A DNA stretch of 60,000 nucleotides from Hydractinia symbiolongicarpus (taxonomy: Eukaryota; Cnidaria; Hydrozoa; Anthoathecata; Hydractiniidae), in the NCBI RefSeq assembly GCF_029227915.1, contig NC_079884.1, positions 19,966,001-20,026,000 on the forward strand. The letters run 5' to 3'. The translations under genes and the position numbers were made by a program. Shown here one piece after another: positions 1-10,165 of this stretch. The notes below the pieces were generated by a model, which did no database searches, was not told the origin of the DNA, and saw only the letters and a list, made by a program, of their open reading frames with translations. How positions within the stretch are numbered: the first letter of the stretch is position 1; each line of letters begins with the position of its first letter.

Positions 1-17
1 AACATCTTTGGTATGTT

Positions 18-551
18 TCAAGTGCCACCAGAATTCACAACTGAAGTGTCGTTTTTTATGTTCATCTCAGACGAAGCTGTGGTATTGACTGTGCTGTTGA
101 AAGCAAATTTGTACATATCGTCTATACCGAACGGGTTTTGACTAGAATTGTTCGTCTTGACGTTGGTATCGACTGACGTATTTGCTGCATGACTATTAAC
201 GTGGTGGGAATTCGAAGGTATATTTCGTCCAACCAAATCTTCGAACGTGATATCTTTTCTCGGAGTCGACATGCTCACGGCTGGGTGACGGGGACTTGGT
301 CCTGTATTTGAATTATCAAAAACATGTGAATCAAAGTCAATGTTGTTTGAAGTTCCCATTCCAGAAGTGGAGTTTGGGAAGAGCGACGAGCTACTAAATA
401 TGGTAGCATTTGATGATAACTGCGATAACATCCACGTTTCGTTATACGGTTCTGAGGAGTCTTTATTGTGCTTGTCTTGCACTTGAGACATCAGTTTCTG
501 CACGATGACGACAAGTTCCCTATTTTGAGCTAGTAAACGATGCACTTGATG
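18..551 (-). CDS. NOS1AP: NOS1AP-like coding exon 9 (residues 323-499) with stop
   Basis: Starts after acceptor ttttag, in phase 0, with [20 protein letters not shown], which completes the coiled coil. A low-complexity Ser/Asn-rich tail follows, with NPFG and [11 protein letters not shown]. Ends at TGA 18-20. Whether this is the only 3' exon cannot be seen because the window ends here. Confidence 0.85.
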   Translation of the reverse strand, partial: HQVHRLLAQNRELVVIVQKLMSQVQDKHNKDSSEPYNETWMLSQLSSNATIFSSSSLFPNSTSGMGTSNNIDFDSHVFDNSNTGPSPRHPAVSMSTPRKDITFEDLVGRNIPSNSHHVNSHAANTSVDTNVKTNNSSQNPFGIDDMYKFAFNSTVNTTASSEMNIKNDTSVVNSGGT

Positions 552-3500
552 CTAAAAGAGGTGGTTGAGATTGAAAAAAAAAGTAGAGAAACGAAAAAAA
601 AGAATAAAAAAGAATAAAAATGTTACTTGAGCCTGCATCCTTGAGTCCATTTCTACTTTGAGTTGATTTCGTATCGTGGAAAGTTCGTTTCGACTGTTTT
701 CAGCTTCTTGCATTTGATGAAGCAGTTGTTGATGATAAAGCTGTTGGAGTTGGTGCAAAGTGAACGGACCATGCTTTTCACTGCCCAGTTCGCCATTTAC
801 TAGCATTGGTAGTCCAGGCTAGAAAAAAACAAATCAACAATTATGTCTCCACAAAAAGTAGTCAAATACGATCACTAAGATCAAAAAGGTAGACCAAATC
901 CTAAAGTGCAGGTTGAAACACATAAAATGAAACAAAAACACACTTTAAACGTTCTCCTGTGTTGGATACTTTAAATGGCAACTGATGTGTTTCATTGAAC
1001 AAGAAACAAATATAGGGTATTAATTTGAGGATCCTGTCACTTGGGACAAAATTTTGCAGTGACAAGACACAGTTGTTGGACTCCAGTTTCATTTTACCCC
1101 ATTTTTTCTTTCAAAATATTACTGTCATATTTGCGGTCTTGCAAGAAAGCTTTCAACATCAAGTTGTTGCAAAATAATTAATATTGATCTACCACTTTTC
1201 CCAAAGGTATTTTTTATATCCAGGAATTAAACTGCCCTTACTTTCTAACGTTTTATGATTTAGAATCAACATAAAACGTCGAAAATAAACACTAACCTGC
1301 CCTGTTGAAGATGGCGGTAATATCAACGGAGGAGGGAGATCTTTTAAATCTCTTACGCTGTCCAAATCTGTTACCAAAGTGGATACCGGCCTTTGAAGTT
1401 GAACAATCTCTGGACCTTTTATCGGAGAATCGATATCTGATTCTTCAACCTCATCTATGTCTGTTTCGTCAGGACCTAACACAGAAAAACTTCTGTAACA
1501 GTTATGTCAGGAAGTAGCAAAAAATCAAAACAGGCCAATAAAAACTTGGTGTAAAGCTTTTTAAAAAGTCGTTTAGTATTGCTTTTTCTTATCTTCAGGA
1601 TTCGTAGCACTTTCTTCCAAACAAATTGCCTGACTGGCAGTCGTTACTTTAGTGTGAATAATGGAATTAACGGTTTGTAAAAGACTGATGAGGAAGAGTG
1701 ATACATACTGTATTGGAATTCGGAAGGCATGGTGTCCTGGAAGAAGAGGGAGAAAACATACCACACTTTTCACAATAATTTTGTCACAGTCTTTTTTTTT
1801 TACAATAATTTGTGTTGCAGTCATTTTTTTCACAATAATTTATGTCGCAGTCATTTTTTCACAATAATTTATGTCGCAGTCATTTTTTCACAATAATTTA
1901 TGTCGCAGTCATTTTTTCACAATAATTTATGTCGCAGTCATTTTTTTTACAATAATTTATGTCGCAGTCATTTTTTCACAATAATTTATGTCGCAGTCAT
2001 TTTCTTACAACAATTCATGTCGCAGTCATTTTTTCACAATAATTTATGTCGCAGTCATTTTTTTTACAATAATTTATGTCGCAGTCATTTTTTCACAATA
2101 ATTTATGTCGCAGTCATTTTTTCACAATAATTTATGTCGCAGTCATTTTTTTTACAATAATTTATGTCGCAGTAATTTTTTACAACAATTCATGTCGCAG
2201 TCATTTTTTTCACAATAATTTATGTCAGAGTCATTTTTTTCACAGTAATTTATGTCGCAGTCATTTTTTTTTACAATAATTTATGTCGCAGTCATTTTCT
2301 TACAACAATTCATGTTGCAGTCATTTTTTTCACAATAATTTATGTCGCAGTCATTTTTTTTACAATAATTTATGTCACAGTCATTTTTTTTACAATAATT
2401 TATGTCGCAGTCATTTTTTCACAATAATTTATGTCGCAGTCATTTTCTTACAACAATTCATGTCGCAGTCATTTTTTCACAATAATTTATGTTGCAGTCA
2501 TTTTTTTTACAATAATTTATGTCGCAGTCATTTTCTTACAACAATTCATGTCGCAGTCATTTTTTCACAATAATTTATGTCGCAGTCATTTTTTTTACAA
2601 TAATTTATGTCGCAGTCATTTTTTTTACAATAATTTATGTCGCAGTCATTTTTTCACAATAATTTATGTCGCAGTAATTTTTTACAACAATTCATGTCGC
2701 AGTCATTTTTTTCACAATAATTTATGTCGCAGTCATTTTCTTACAACAATTCATGTCGCAGTCATTTTTTCACAATAATTTATGTTGCAGTCATTTTCTT
2801 TACAATAATTTATGTCGCAGTCATTTTCTTACAACAATTCATGTCGCAGTCATTTTTTCACAATAATTTATGTCGCAGTCATTTTTTTTACAATAATTTA
2901 TGTCGCAGTCATTTTTTCACAATAATTTATGTCGCAGTCATTTTTTCACAATAATTTATGTCGCAGTCATTTTTTTTACAATAATTTATGTCGCAGTAAT
3001 TTTTTACAACAATTCATGTCGCAGTCATTTTTTTCACAATAATTTATGTCACAGTCATTTTTTTTACAATAATTTATGTCGCAGTCATTTTCTTACAACA
3101 ATTCATGTGGCAGTCATTTTTTTCACAATTTATGTCGCAGTCATTTTTTTTACAATAATTTATGTCACAGTCATTTTTTTTACAATAATTTATGTCGCAG
3201 TCATTTTTTCACAATAATTTATGTCGCAGTCATTTTCTTACAACAATTCATGTCGCAGTCATTTTTTCACAATAATTTATGTTGCAGTCATTTTTTTTAC
3301 AATAATTTATGTCGCAGTCATTTTCTTACAACAATTCATGTCGCAGTCATTTTTTCACAATAATTTATGTCGCAGTCATTTTTTTTACAATAATTTATGT
3401 CGCAGTCATTTTTTTTACAATAATTTATGTCGCAGTCATTTTTTTACAATAATTTATGTCGCAGTCATTTTTTTTACAATAATTTATGTCGCAGTAATTT

Positions 3501-6500
3501 TTTACAACAATTCATGTCGCAGTCATTTTTTTCACAATAATTTATGTCACAGTCAATTTTTTCACAATAATTTATGTCGCAGTCATTTTTTTTACAATAA
3601 TTTATGTTGCAGTTATTTTCTTACAACAATTCATGTTGCAGTCATTTTTTTCACAATAATTTATGTCGCAGTCATTTTTTTTACAATAATTTATGTGGCA
3701 GTCTTTTTTTTACAATAATTTATGTCGCAGTCATTTTTCTCACAATAATTTATGTCGCAGTCATTTTTTTTACAACAATTCATGTCGCAGTCATTTTTTT
3801 CACAATAATTTATGTCGCAGTCATTTTTTTTACAATAATATATGTCGCAGTCATTTTTTTTACAATAATTTATGTTGCAGTCTTTTTTTTTAAATAATTT
3901 ATGCCTGATCATTTTTTTTACAATAACTTATGTCGCAGTCATTTTTTTCACAATAAATTATGTCGCAGTCACTTTTTCCACAATAATTTATTGCTTTACT
4001 AAGGTATGCTTATCAATATCTCTTTCATTGGGATATTCCATTGTATTTTACACCTTCAAAATTTTTGTTTTAGCTATGCCGGATAAGTATTTTTTAAGGT
4101 TTTAAAATATGCATATTTTTGGGTTTTATACTAAGTTTTTGTTTCTTGACTGTATTTTAATTTTTGTATACATTGCCTATATAAAACAGTACATAAAAAT
4201 TGAAAAATACACAAAATAAAAGAAAATACTCTTTTCATCGTCAATTGTAACAGTATCCGCTGTTTTCTTGCTCTCCTCAACATTCGTGATTTTCTCCTTT
4301 CCAAGATTGATTTTATGACACACTTCAAAAGCCTGTCCAATAGTTCTAACCACGTGCATAGCTTCAGACTAAAAATAAAGATTACCATGCAATTTTTTAT
4401 CTTCGGTGGATTTTTTTAAAGAAAAAAACCTCGTCGAAGATTATAGTCTTCGTGGTTTTAAGAAATTATGATTTTAGACGTTCGGTCGACAAAAGCTGGT
4501 GTTAATATAGTGAAAACGTTTTTTAATACAGTGAAGCCTCTTCAAAATCGATGAAAACCCTGTCAAAAATTATAGGCGATATTCGGGAGATCCTTCTCCC
4601 ATCATTGGGAAAAATAAATTATGTTTAACATCTATTTACATAATTGCAAAAGGGAGTAATGTATAGCAATAATTTAAAAAAACACATATATATCTAAACG
4701 TTAATGTAACGGAAAAAACTTTTAACTTAATGCAATATAAAACTTTCATAGCATCGCTCCAAAATCGCTATTTTTTTAATACGCTGGTAGACAAAAACTA
4801 TTCATTTTTTGTCAGACGTAAAACATCAGAAAAAACCCGACTAATACCAATACCCTTTTCTGTGATGATTCAACTGTACAAAAATTGCAGTTGGAGAAAG
4901 TAAGAAACAACACTAGGAATAACTTATCAACCTCTTTTACTGCGCCTGCTGCACATGTTTGCACACTGCTTGTACTGTATAAATAGGAGTCTACACACAC
5001 ATAATTCCAAAGCTTACTTTTGTCTTATCTCACCTTTTTCAATGCTTTAAAGACACTGCAACGAAAAACGCCATCTTCACCTCTGGCTATGTAACTCAAA
5101 ATTTTTAAATCCTGCGAGTCATGAGACACGTAAAACACCCTACAAGAAGAAATAAAAAAAGAACAATCAGTTAAATCAGCTACACAACCAAAACACTTAT
5201 CCACAAGTTAGGTTTTACTTGTATAAAAAATCACATTTTTACCTACTTCATCAAGTACATGCAAACTTAACAACATTGTAAAATGCACCTGTCTTAGGCT
5301 AGCAAAACAAGGTTTCTGCAGAACGATGCAAAAAAGAGTCCATTGGACAACATACCTATTGATCGGGTAATGCATGATAAATAAACTACTTTCGTCGTAG
5401 TTTATTGGATTATTCTAAATAAATATGCAGTAAAAAATATGCAGTATAATAAATATGCAGTAAATAATTATGCAGTAAAATAAAAATGCAGTAAAATAAA
5501 ATATGCCGTAAAATAAATATGCAGTAAAAAAAATATACAGTAAAATAAATATGCAGTAAAATAAATATGCAGTAAAATAAATATGCAGTAAAATAAAATA
5601 TGCCGTAAAATAAATATGCCGTAAAATAAATATGCAGTAAAAAAAATATACAGTAAAATAAATATGCAGTAAAATAAATATGCAGTAAAATAAAATATGC
5701 AGTAAAATAAAATATGCAGTAAAATAAATATGCAGTAAAATAAAATATGCAGTAAAATAAAATATGCAGTAAAATAAATATGCAGTAAAATAAATATGCA
5801 GTAAAATAAATATGCCGTAAAATAAATATGCAGTAAAAAAACGTGCAGTAAAATAAATATGCAGTAAAATAAATATGCAGTAAAATAAATATGCAGTAAA
5901 ATAAATATGCAGTAAAATAAATATGCAGTAAAATAAATATGCAGTAAAATAAATATGCAGTAAAATAAAATATGCAGTAAAATAAAATATGCAGTAAAAT
6001 AAATATGCAGTAAAATAAAATATGCAGTAAAATAAAATATGCAGTAAAATAAATATGCAGTAAAATAAATATGCAGTAAAATAAATATGCCGTAAAATAA
6101 ATATGCAGTAAAAAAACGTGCAGTAAAATAAATATGCAGTAAAATAAATATGCAGTAAAATAAATATGCAGTAAAATAAATATGCAGTAAAATAAATATG
6201 CAGTAAAATAAATATGCAGTAAAATAAAATATGCAGTAAAATAAAATATGCAGTAAAATGTGCTTTCTACATTTGATATGATATGACAATAAATCTGTCT
6301 TGTCAATTTTTATGACTAACTTTCTAAAATTTACAAAAAATAAAATACTTTATTGTAAATGGCTATTATTTACAGAATTTTAAGTTTCATGGAGAAGTTT
6401 GTTAATAAGAAAAACCTTCATGTTGGAGTCTGGTGTTTGGAGAAACCATTTAGCATATACAAACTACAAACTCTTGAATGTGAAGAATACGCTACTTTTT

Positions 6501-8438
6501 ATGCTATAAACTTGGAACTATTAAACAATATCATGAAGATTTACTTTGTATATTGATGAACTTTTCCACAAGATATTAAAAGCGATTGAAAAATAGGAAT
6601 TTTGATAATTCCATGACAGTGTTGTTCCGTGACAATTACTAATTTTACTATAACTGAGCTACGTCACACACATTGGTAACCATGAAGATTAATGTAGTCA
6701 AATTTCAAGTTAAAAGAGTAGATAAATAATCCGAAATCAAATTTACTTTATGGAAGAACAATACTTTACAGAAATAATAGTAGAAACTTTAAAAGTAAAG
6801 TGTTTTCACTCCAGTACTTCCATGACACAACATTTGAGTAGCTCTAAGAACAAGACCCACAACGACAAAAGAAACCCAGTTAGAACTGTGAGAAGTTAAC
6901 TTGCTACATTTAATTTGACATGATAAAATGACCTCCCTTTGTAGCTATTTTGAGATACCTCTCAAAATATGCTATGATGTCCTTCCATAAAAAAAACAGT
7001 AGACCTTCAGACATAAAATTTTATTAGATTTTTTTTCAAGATTTGTCCTTGACTATTCATTTAAAAACCCTTGGCCTTTTTAAGAATGTTCTATGCTTTA
7101 ACAACACCCTCTCACTCCGTTCGTCCGTCCCTCCCTTCCACACACACCCACCCCTTTTTTCCAATTACCTTATAAAAACATAACTTTCTTTAAGGATTCC
7201 TAGGTTCTGAGGTAACTTTCAGAGAAAATATGAGCGGAAATATAAAATGAACAGATGAGAGAAAAGGAAAAATATGAAAATAAGGTGTTTTACATAAACA
7301 GGAACTACCTTTTTCTTCTTTTTTCTTAATATAACCTTTATACCATCAGCAGAAATATCCATGAAAACTTTGCGCTTCTTGATATTCCGATATTTGTGTT
7401 CATACTAAACATAATTAGGTGTGTTAATAATTCCAAATATGCCCAATTTTAGTTTTGTAATTTCAACTACATTATTGCCTCAATTATCATTAAATATTAG
7501 GTTTATTAACTTTTCAACACATCAGAACTGAACTTATTAATTCTCTCTAGCTTCAAATTACACTACCTCACATTACAACTGGTACATCACACAGATCAAT
7601 AGGGACAAAATGTTCACAAAACATTTTACTATGCTTTGATCTATCCATGCAAGTCAGCTGAATATAAAAAACTTGATTTTAGAAATCAACACAAAAACAT
7701 GGAATATTTAATAAACCTACTATCAACAACAAAAGCTGTGAATATCTCGAAAAACCTACCCGTATTCTCCTCATAGCAGCAACAATCTCTACTCTGCTAT
7801 TTGGTCTTGGTATCTCTTCTGTACCAACATACTATAGCAAAGTAACATAAGTTGTACCAATAAAATAACATTAAAAACTATTCTTCCCTGACAACTGTAA
7901 TATAGTAATTGAGATAATGTAATTGTAATGTTTAACAATTCTCTCAGCAGCACATTACTTTTTGAGAATTACGCTATATGGTTGCCATAGCAAGACAGAC
8001 TAATGTGTTGAGTGTAATAAAAGTTCATATTTCGGCATGATATTTTCAGCTACTCGAATGAAATCACTGTGTCACTTGCCAATTTAATTGTGCAGTATAT
8101 TCAATTTTATAACATTTATAAAATTTATAAAAAATGCCACCATTTTTATACTGATTATAACATGCATGCATACATACAAACCTGACATATAGCGGAAAGC
8201 TTTGGAAAATAGAAACATCCACAATAAATCAATTTGATTCAGGCTAAATTTATCTTTAGAACTGTCGTTATCATGATATAATAAGACTATTTCTGTCAAA
8301 AAGAGGAAATTTTACCTTGCACTTAAAAGATATTCCATGTTCGAATGCTTCTTCACTTTGCACAGGTATCCGTAAATCTTTCCTATCCTCTACAGTTTCA
8401 TATTGTGTTGGTTTCCCCATACCCTTCATAAAGTTCAT
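18..8438 (-). CDS. NOS1AP: NOS1AP/CAPON-like PTB-domain adaptor, nine coding exons
   Basis: Cytosolic adaptor; in animals the family links nNOS and scribble-type polarity complexes to other partners through an N-terminal phosphotyrosine-binding (PTB) domain. Coding exons on the minus strand, in transcription order: 8316-8438, 7760-7831, 7309-7404, 5356-5414, 5034-5139, 4230-4368, 1297-1475, 627-818, 18-551. All introns are GT-AG and every junction phase agrees, giving 499 residues. PTB spans about residues 20-190: [69 protein letters not shown]. An acidic [13 protein letters not shown] linker and a Gln-rich coiled coil (about 265-345) follow, as in the family. The tail is Ser/Asn-rich with an NPF tripeptide at 461-463. 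The stop at 18-20 leaves a C-terminus SGGT, without the PDZ ligand known from vertebrate members; a further exon beyond the window edge is possible. Start ATG 8436-8438 precedes the conserved block directly. The order of domains and the phases make this the firmest call in the window. Confidence 0.93.
627..818 (-). CDS. NOS1AP: NOS1AP-like coding exon 8 (residues 259-322), coiled coil
   Basis: 192 nt, phase 0 to 0. Encodes [20 protein letters not shown] and following residues with heptad-like Leu spacing, equivalent to the Gln-rich coiled coil of the family. Confidence 0.88.
1297..1475 (-). CDS. NOS1AP: NOS1AP-like coding exon 7 (residues 199-258)
   Basis: 179 nt, phase 1 to 0, acceptor tgttag and donor CAG|gttagt. 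Encodes the acidic [20 protein letters not shown] region, a [10 protein letters not shown] motif resembling one in vertebrate CAPON, and a proline-rich [13 protein letters not shown] end. Confidence 0.88.
1573..1646 (-). CDS. Possible alternative last exon of the NOS1AP-like gene
   Basis: An acceptor-like ctaaag|TA at 1647 opens 74 nt that join in phase to exon 6 (phase 1) and encode [20 protein letters not shown] and KQY before TAA 1573-1575. Use of it would give a PTB-only protein of about 222 residues. The pyrimidine tract is weak and there is no homology to lean on, so this is a candidate only. Confidence 0.25.
1766..3991. repeat. Satellite array, ~29-31 bp unit, in NOS1AP-like intron 6
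   Basis: About 75 head-to-tail copies of a unit close to cacaataatttatgtcgcag followed by tcatttttt. Two main variants alternate: TTTATGTCGCAG with acaataa and TTCATGTCGCAG with acaacaa. Blocks recur at about 790 bp spacing (around 2431 and 3221), which indicates higher-order duplication. Units at both edges are more diverged. The long reading frames in it arise because the unit lacks stops in some frames; they are not genes. Confidence 0.95.
4230..4368 (-). CDS. NOS1AP: NOS1AP-like coding exon 6 (residues 153-198)
   Basis: 139 nt, phase 0 to 1, acceptor tttttag. Encodes the C-terminal PTB helix ([20 protein letters not shown]) and a polar linker ending DDEK. It can join in phase to exon 7 at 1475 or to a possible alternative last exon at 1646. 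Confidence 0.9.
5034..5139 (-). CDS. NOS1AP: NOS1AP-like coding exon 5 (residues 117-152)
   Basis: 106 nt, phase 2 to 0. Encodes [20 protein letters not shown] then [14 protein letters not shown], the second half of the PTB beta-sandwich. Confidence 0.93.
5356..5414 (-). CDS. NOS1AP: NOS1AP-like coding exon 4 (residues 98-116)
   Basis: 59 nt, phase 0 to 2, donor AATAG|gtatgt. Encodes [19 protein letters not shown], then an Arg codon split with exon 5. Its acceptor (tttatttag) lies immediately against the AG-free satellite, so the last bases of the array may serve as the pyrimidine-rich tract. Confidence 0.88.
5417..6258. repeat. Satellite array, 16-17 bp unit, in NOS1AP-like intron 3
   Basis: About 50 copies of ATAAATATGCAGTAAA with 17-bp variants (AAAATATGCAG), GCCGT variants and longer A-run variants. 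A marker variant (aaaaaaacgtgcagt) recurs at about 5834 and 6112, so blocks of about 278 bp have duplicated. The array ends directly at the exon 4 acceptor and is free of CT on the plus strand, hence of AG in the transcript. Confidence 0.95.
6263..7308. other. Remainder of NOS1AP-like intron 3; nothing recognised
   Basis: AT-rich intron sequence between the satellite and exon 3. A pyrimidine-rich, C-rich stretch lies at about 7110-7165. No exon, repeat family or RNA gene was recognised. Confidence 0.6.
7309..7404 (-). CDS. NOS1AP: NOS1AP-like coding exon 3 (residues 66-97)
   Basis: 96 nt, phase 0 to 0. Encodes [20 protein letters not shown] and [12 protein letters not shown]; the basic run at the end is typical of the family. 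The intron that follows holds the 5417-6258 satellite. Confidence 0.92.
7760..7831 (-). CDS. NOS1AP: NOS1AP-like coding exon 2 (residues 42-65)
   Basis: 72 nt, phase 0 to 0, acceptor ctatag and donor gtaggt. Encodes [20 protein letters not shown] followed by RRIR, the most conserved stretch of the CAPON-type PTB domain. Confidence 0.92.
8316..8438 (-). CDS. NOS1AP: NOS1AP-like coding exon 1 (residues 1-41)
   Basis: Begins at ATG 8436-8438 and reads in phase 0 to a donor AAG|gtaaaa. It encodes the lead-in to the PTB domain, with [20 protein letters not shown]. No acceptor-like signal was needed upstream, so the start is taken as the first Met of the conserved block. Confidence 0.9.
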
Positions 8439-10110
8439 GGTTTTTTTCAGTCACCCATTAAATTTCAAAACCTGGGCTGTTTAATTCATTTGACTTTTTG
8501 ATTTATCTTTTACATGTCTTTTTATAAACAAATATTATGGACTAAAACAAAAGTAATTCACAGCAAAATAAACTAGGGTTATATTAGATGTCTTATTAAT
8601 CATTTTTACCCATCCTTATAGAAACGTATTTTTTTAAAAAAAATTAACTTAATCAGTACATCTAACATAAAAAAGCAAACTAGCTTATAATAGTCATAAA
8701 GAATAATTTATTTGTTGTGGTATATAATTATATTGAACCTGAAAAACATTTGAAGAAAAATATTATCTATATATTTCGTACGTTTATATAAACAAAAAGC
8801 TACTCCACCTACATCATTTATCCAATAAAAAACATTTTTACAAATTATTAAATTTATTTACGCATAAAACTAGAATAAAAAAACCAAGCTGAAACGCAGG
8901 TGCATTACATGGCAAATGATATCAAAAAGTTGTTAATACTTAATATTTAATCAACAATAAGCAAATCTTCTGTTTTGCTTTTCTAAAAAGAAAGAAAAGA
9001 GAAAAAATACTAACTTTTTAAATTAATGTTAGTTTAGAAAAAACTCACATTTTACCTTATTTGCAAGAAATAAAAATCAAATATAATATTGTTGCAGTTG
9101 AATACAAACTACTTAATAGCATTTCGATACAATGTGTGCTAGCGAAAATTAAGTTATCACAATTTAAATTCTTTTTAAAGCTTTTTGTGGAAGTTTTAAT
9201 CAGAATAACTAATGAGCATAGTTCTCACTTATTTTACAAACATTCCATAAGTAAATAAACATGTTTGATTTGATTAGTAAAAAAAATAATTTTTAGTATA
9301 ATGCAGAAAAAAATAATAATCATTATTAAAAAATATTTAGTAACAAAATGAAAAAGAAATCAAAAATAAAAGAAAAAAGTATATATATAGATGAGAAGAC
9401 ATAAGACAGAAGGAATAAAGTTATTCTGTATGATAACTAATTTTTTTATGTTAAAACATCATTAAAAAAGGCTAGTATCAATTCAAAGCAAATGTCTTGT
9501 CTGTTTTTAACCTTAAATATTGCATGTGTGCATGCTAAAAATTGAAATCTTTCCAATTTTGTTATATCCTATACATAGACAATTAATGGTAATTTTTTTT
9601 AAAATTCAGAACTACCAAAACATCTTATTATCAATGGATTTACTCTTGACTTCTTTAATTATTGTGTATAAAACACCATCAGTTCAAATACATTCACTGA
9701 ACGTTTTATTAATTATTTGTGAAACACCTGACTGCGAAAAATTTGTGTACACACCGTTTTCATCATCTTTTTAATTTGGTTTATACAATTAAAAAAAAAA
9801 AAAACTAAGAAAACATAACAAACCAAACAAACCAAACAACCACGTAGGGAAAAAGCAAATCTATTTATTTCAGATATTTTTAAAACACAAAAAATAATTT
9901 AACATCAAAAATATTAATATTAAAAGATATATAGCAAAAACCACAGTTGGTATACAAAGAAATAAGAAAAAATTTCAGCTGCCATCCCTTTCAACTTCAG
10001 GAAAAAAAATTAAAATAAAACTTGATAACAATCAAAGTCAAGGAAATAGAAAAGCATTATTCTTTAGTTATTGCATATAAAAAGAATGACTATTACTGAG
10101 GCTGATATAA
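8439..10110. other. AT-rich intergenic DNA, probable 5' flank of the NOS1AP-like gene
   Basis: No exon with supporting splice signals was seen. The stretch just above 8438 should contain the promoter and 5' UTR of the minus-strand gene, but no TATA or initiator element can be singled out in such AT-rich sequence. The reading frame at 9520-9774 is hydrophobic and AT-driven and is not called. Confidence 0.5.
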
Positions 10111-10165
10111 TTAATAGTCTTCAAAGGAGTTCAACAGCTCATGCTGGTAAAACTGTCCCTTTGAC
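10111..10165 (-). CDS. Candidate terminal exon, unknown gene
   Basis: After a good acceptor (cctgtttcag) the minus strand reads one nucleotide of a split codon, then SKGQFYQHELLNSFEDY and TAA. The sequence looks coding rather than random AT DNA. The protein was not recognised and no partner exon could be linked by phase. Confidence 0.3.

Noticed and set aside
1661-4105. Many overlapping plus-strand frames of 66-165 codons ([10 protein letters not shown]-type)
   Set aside because: All arise from the ~29-bp satellite, open in several frames at once and antisense to the NOS1AP-like intron.
5410-6306. Open frames of 298 and 273 codons on the minus strand (Tyr/Phe/Leu-rich)
   Set aside because: They are translations of the 16-bp satellite in two frames. 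The unit simply lacks stops; periodic [14 protein letters not shown]-type repeats have no other support.
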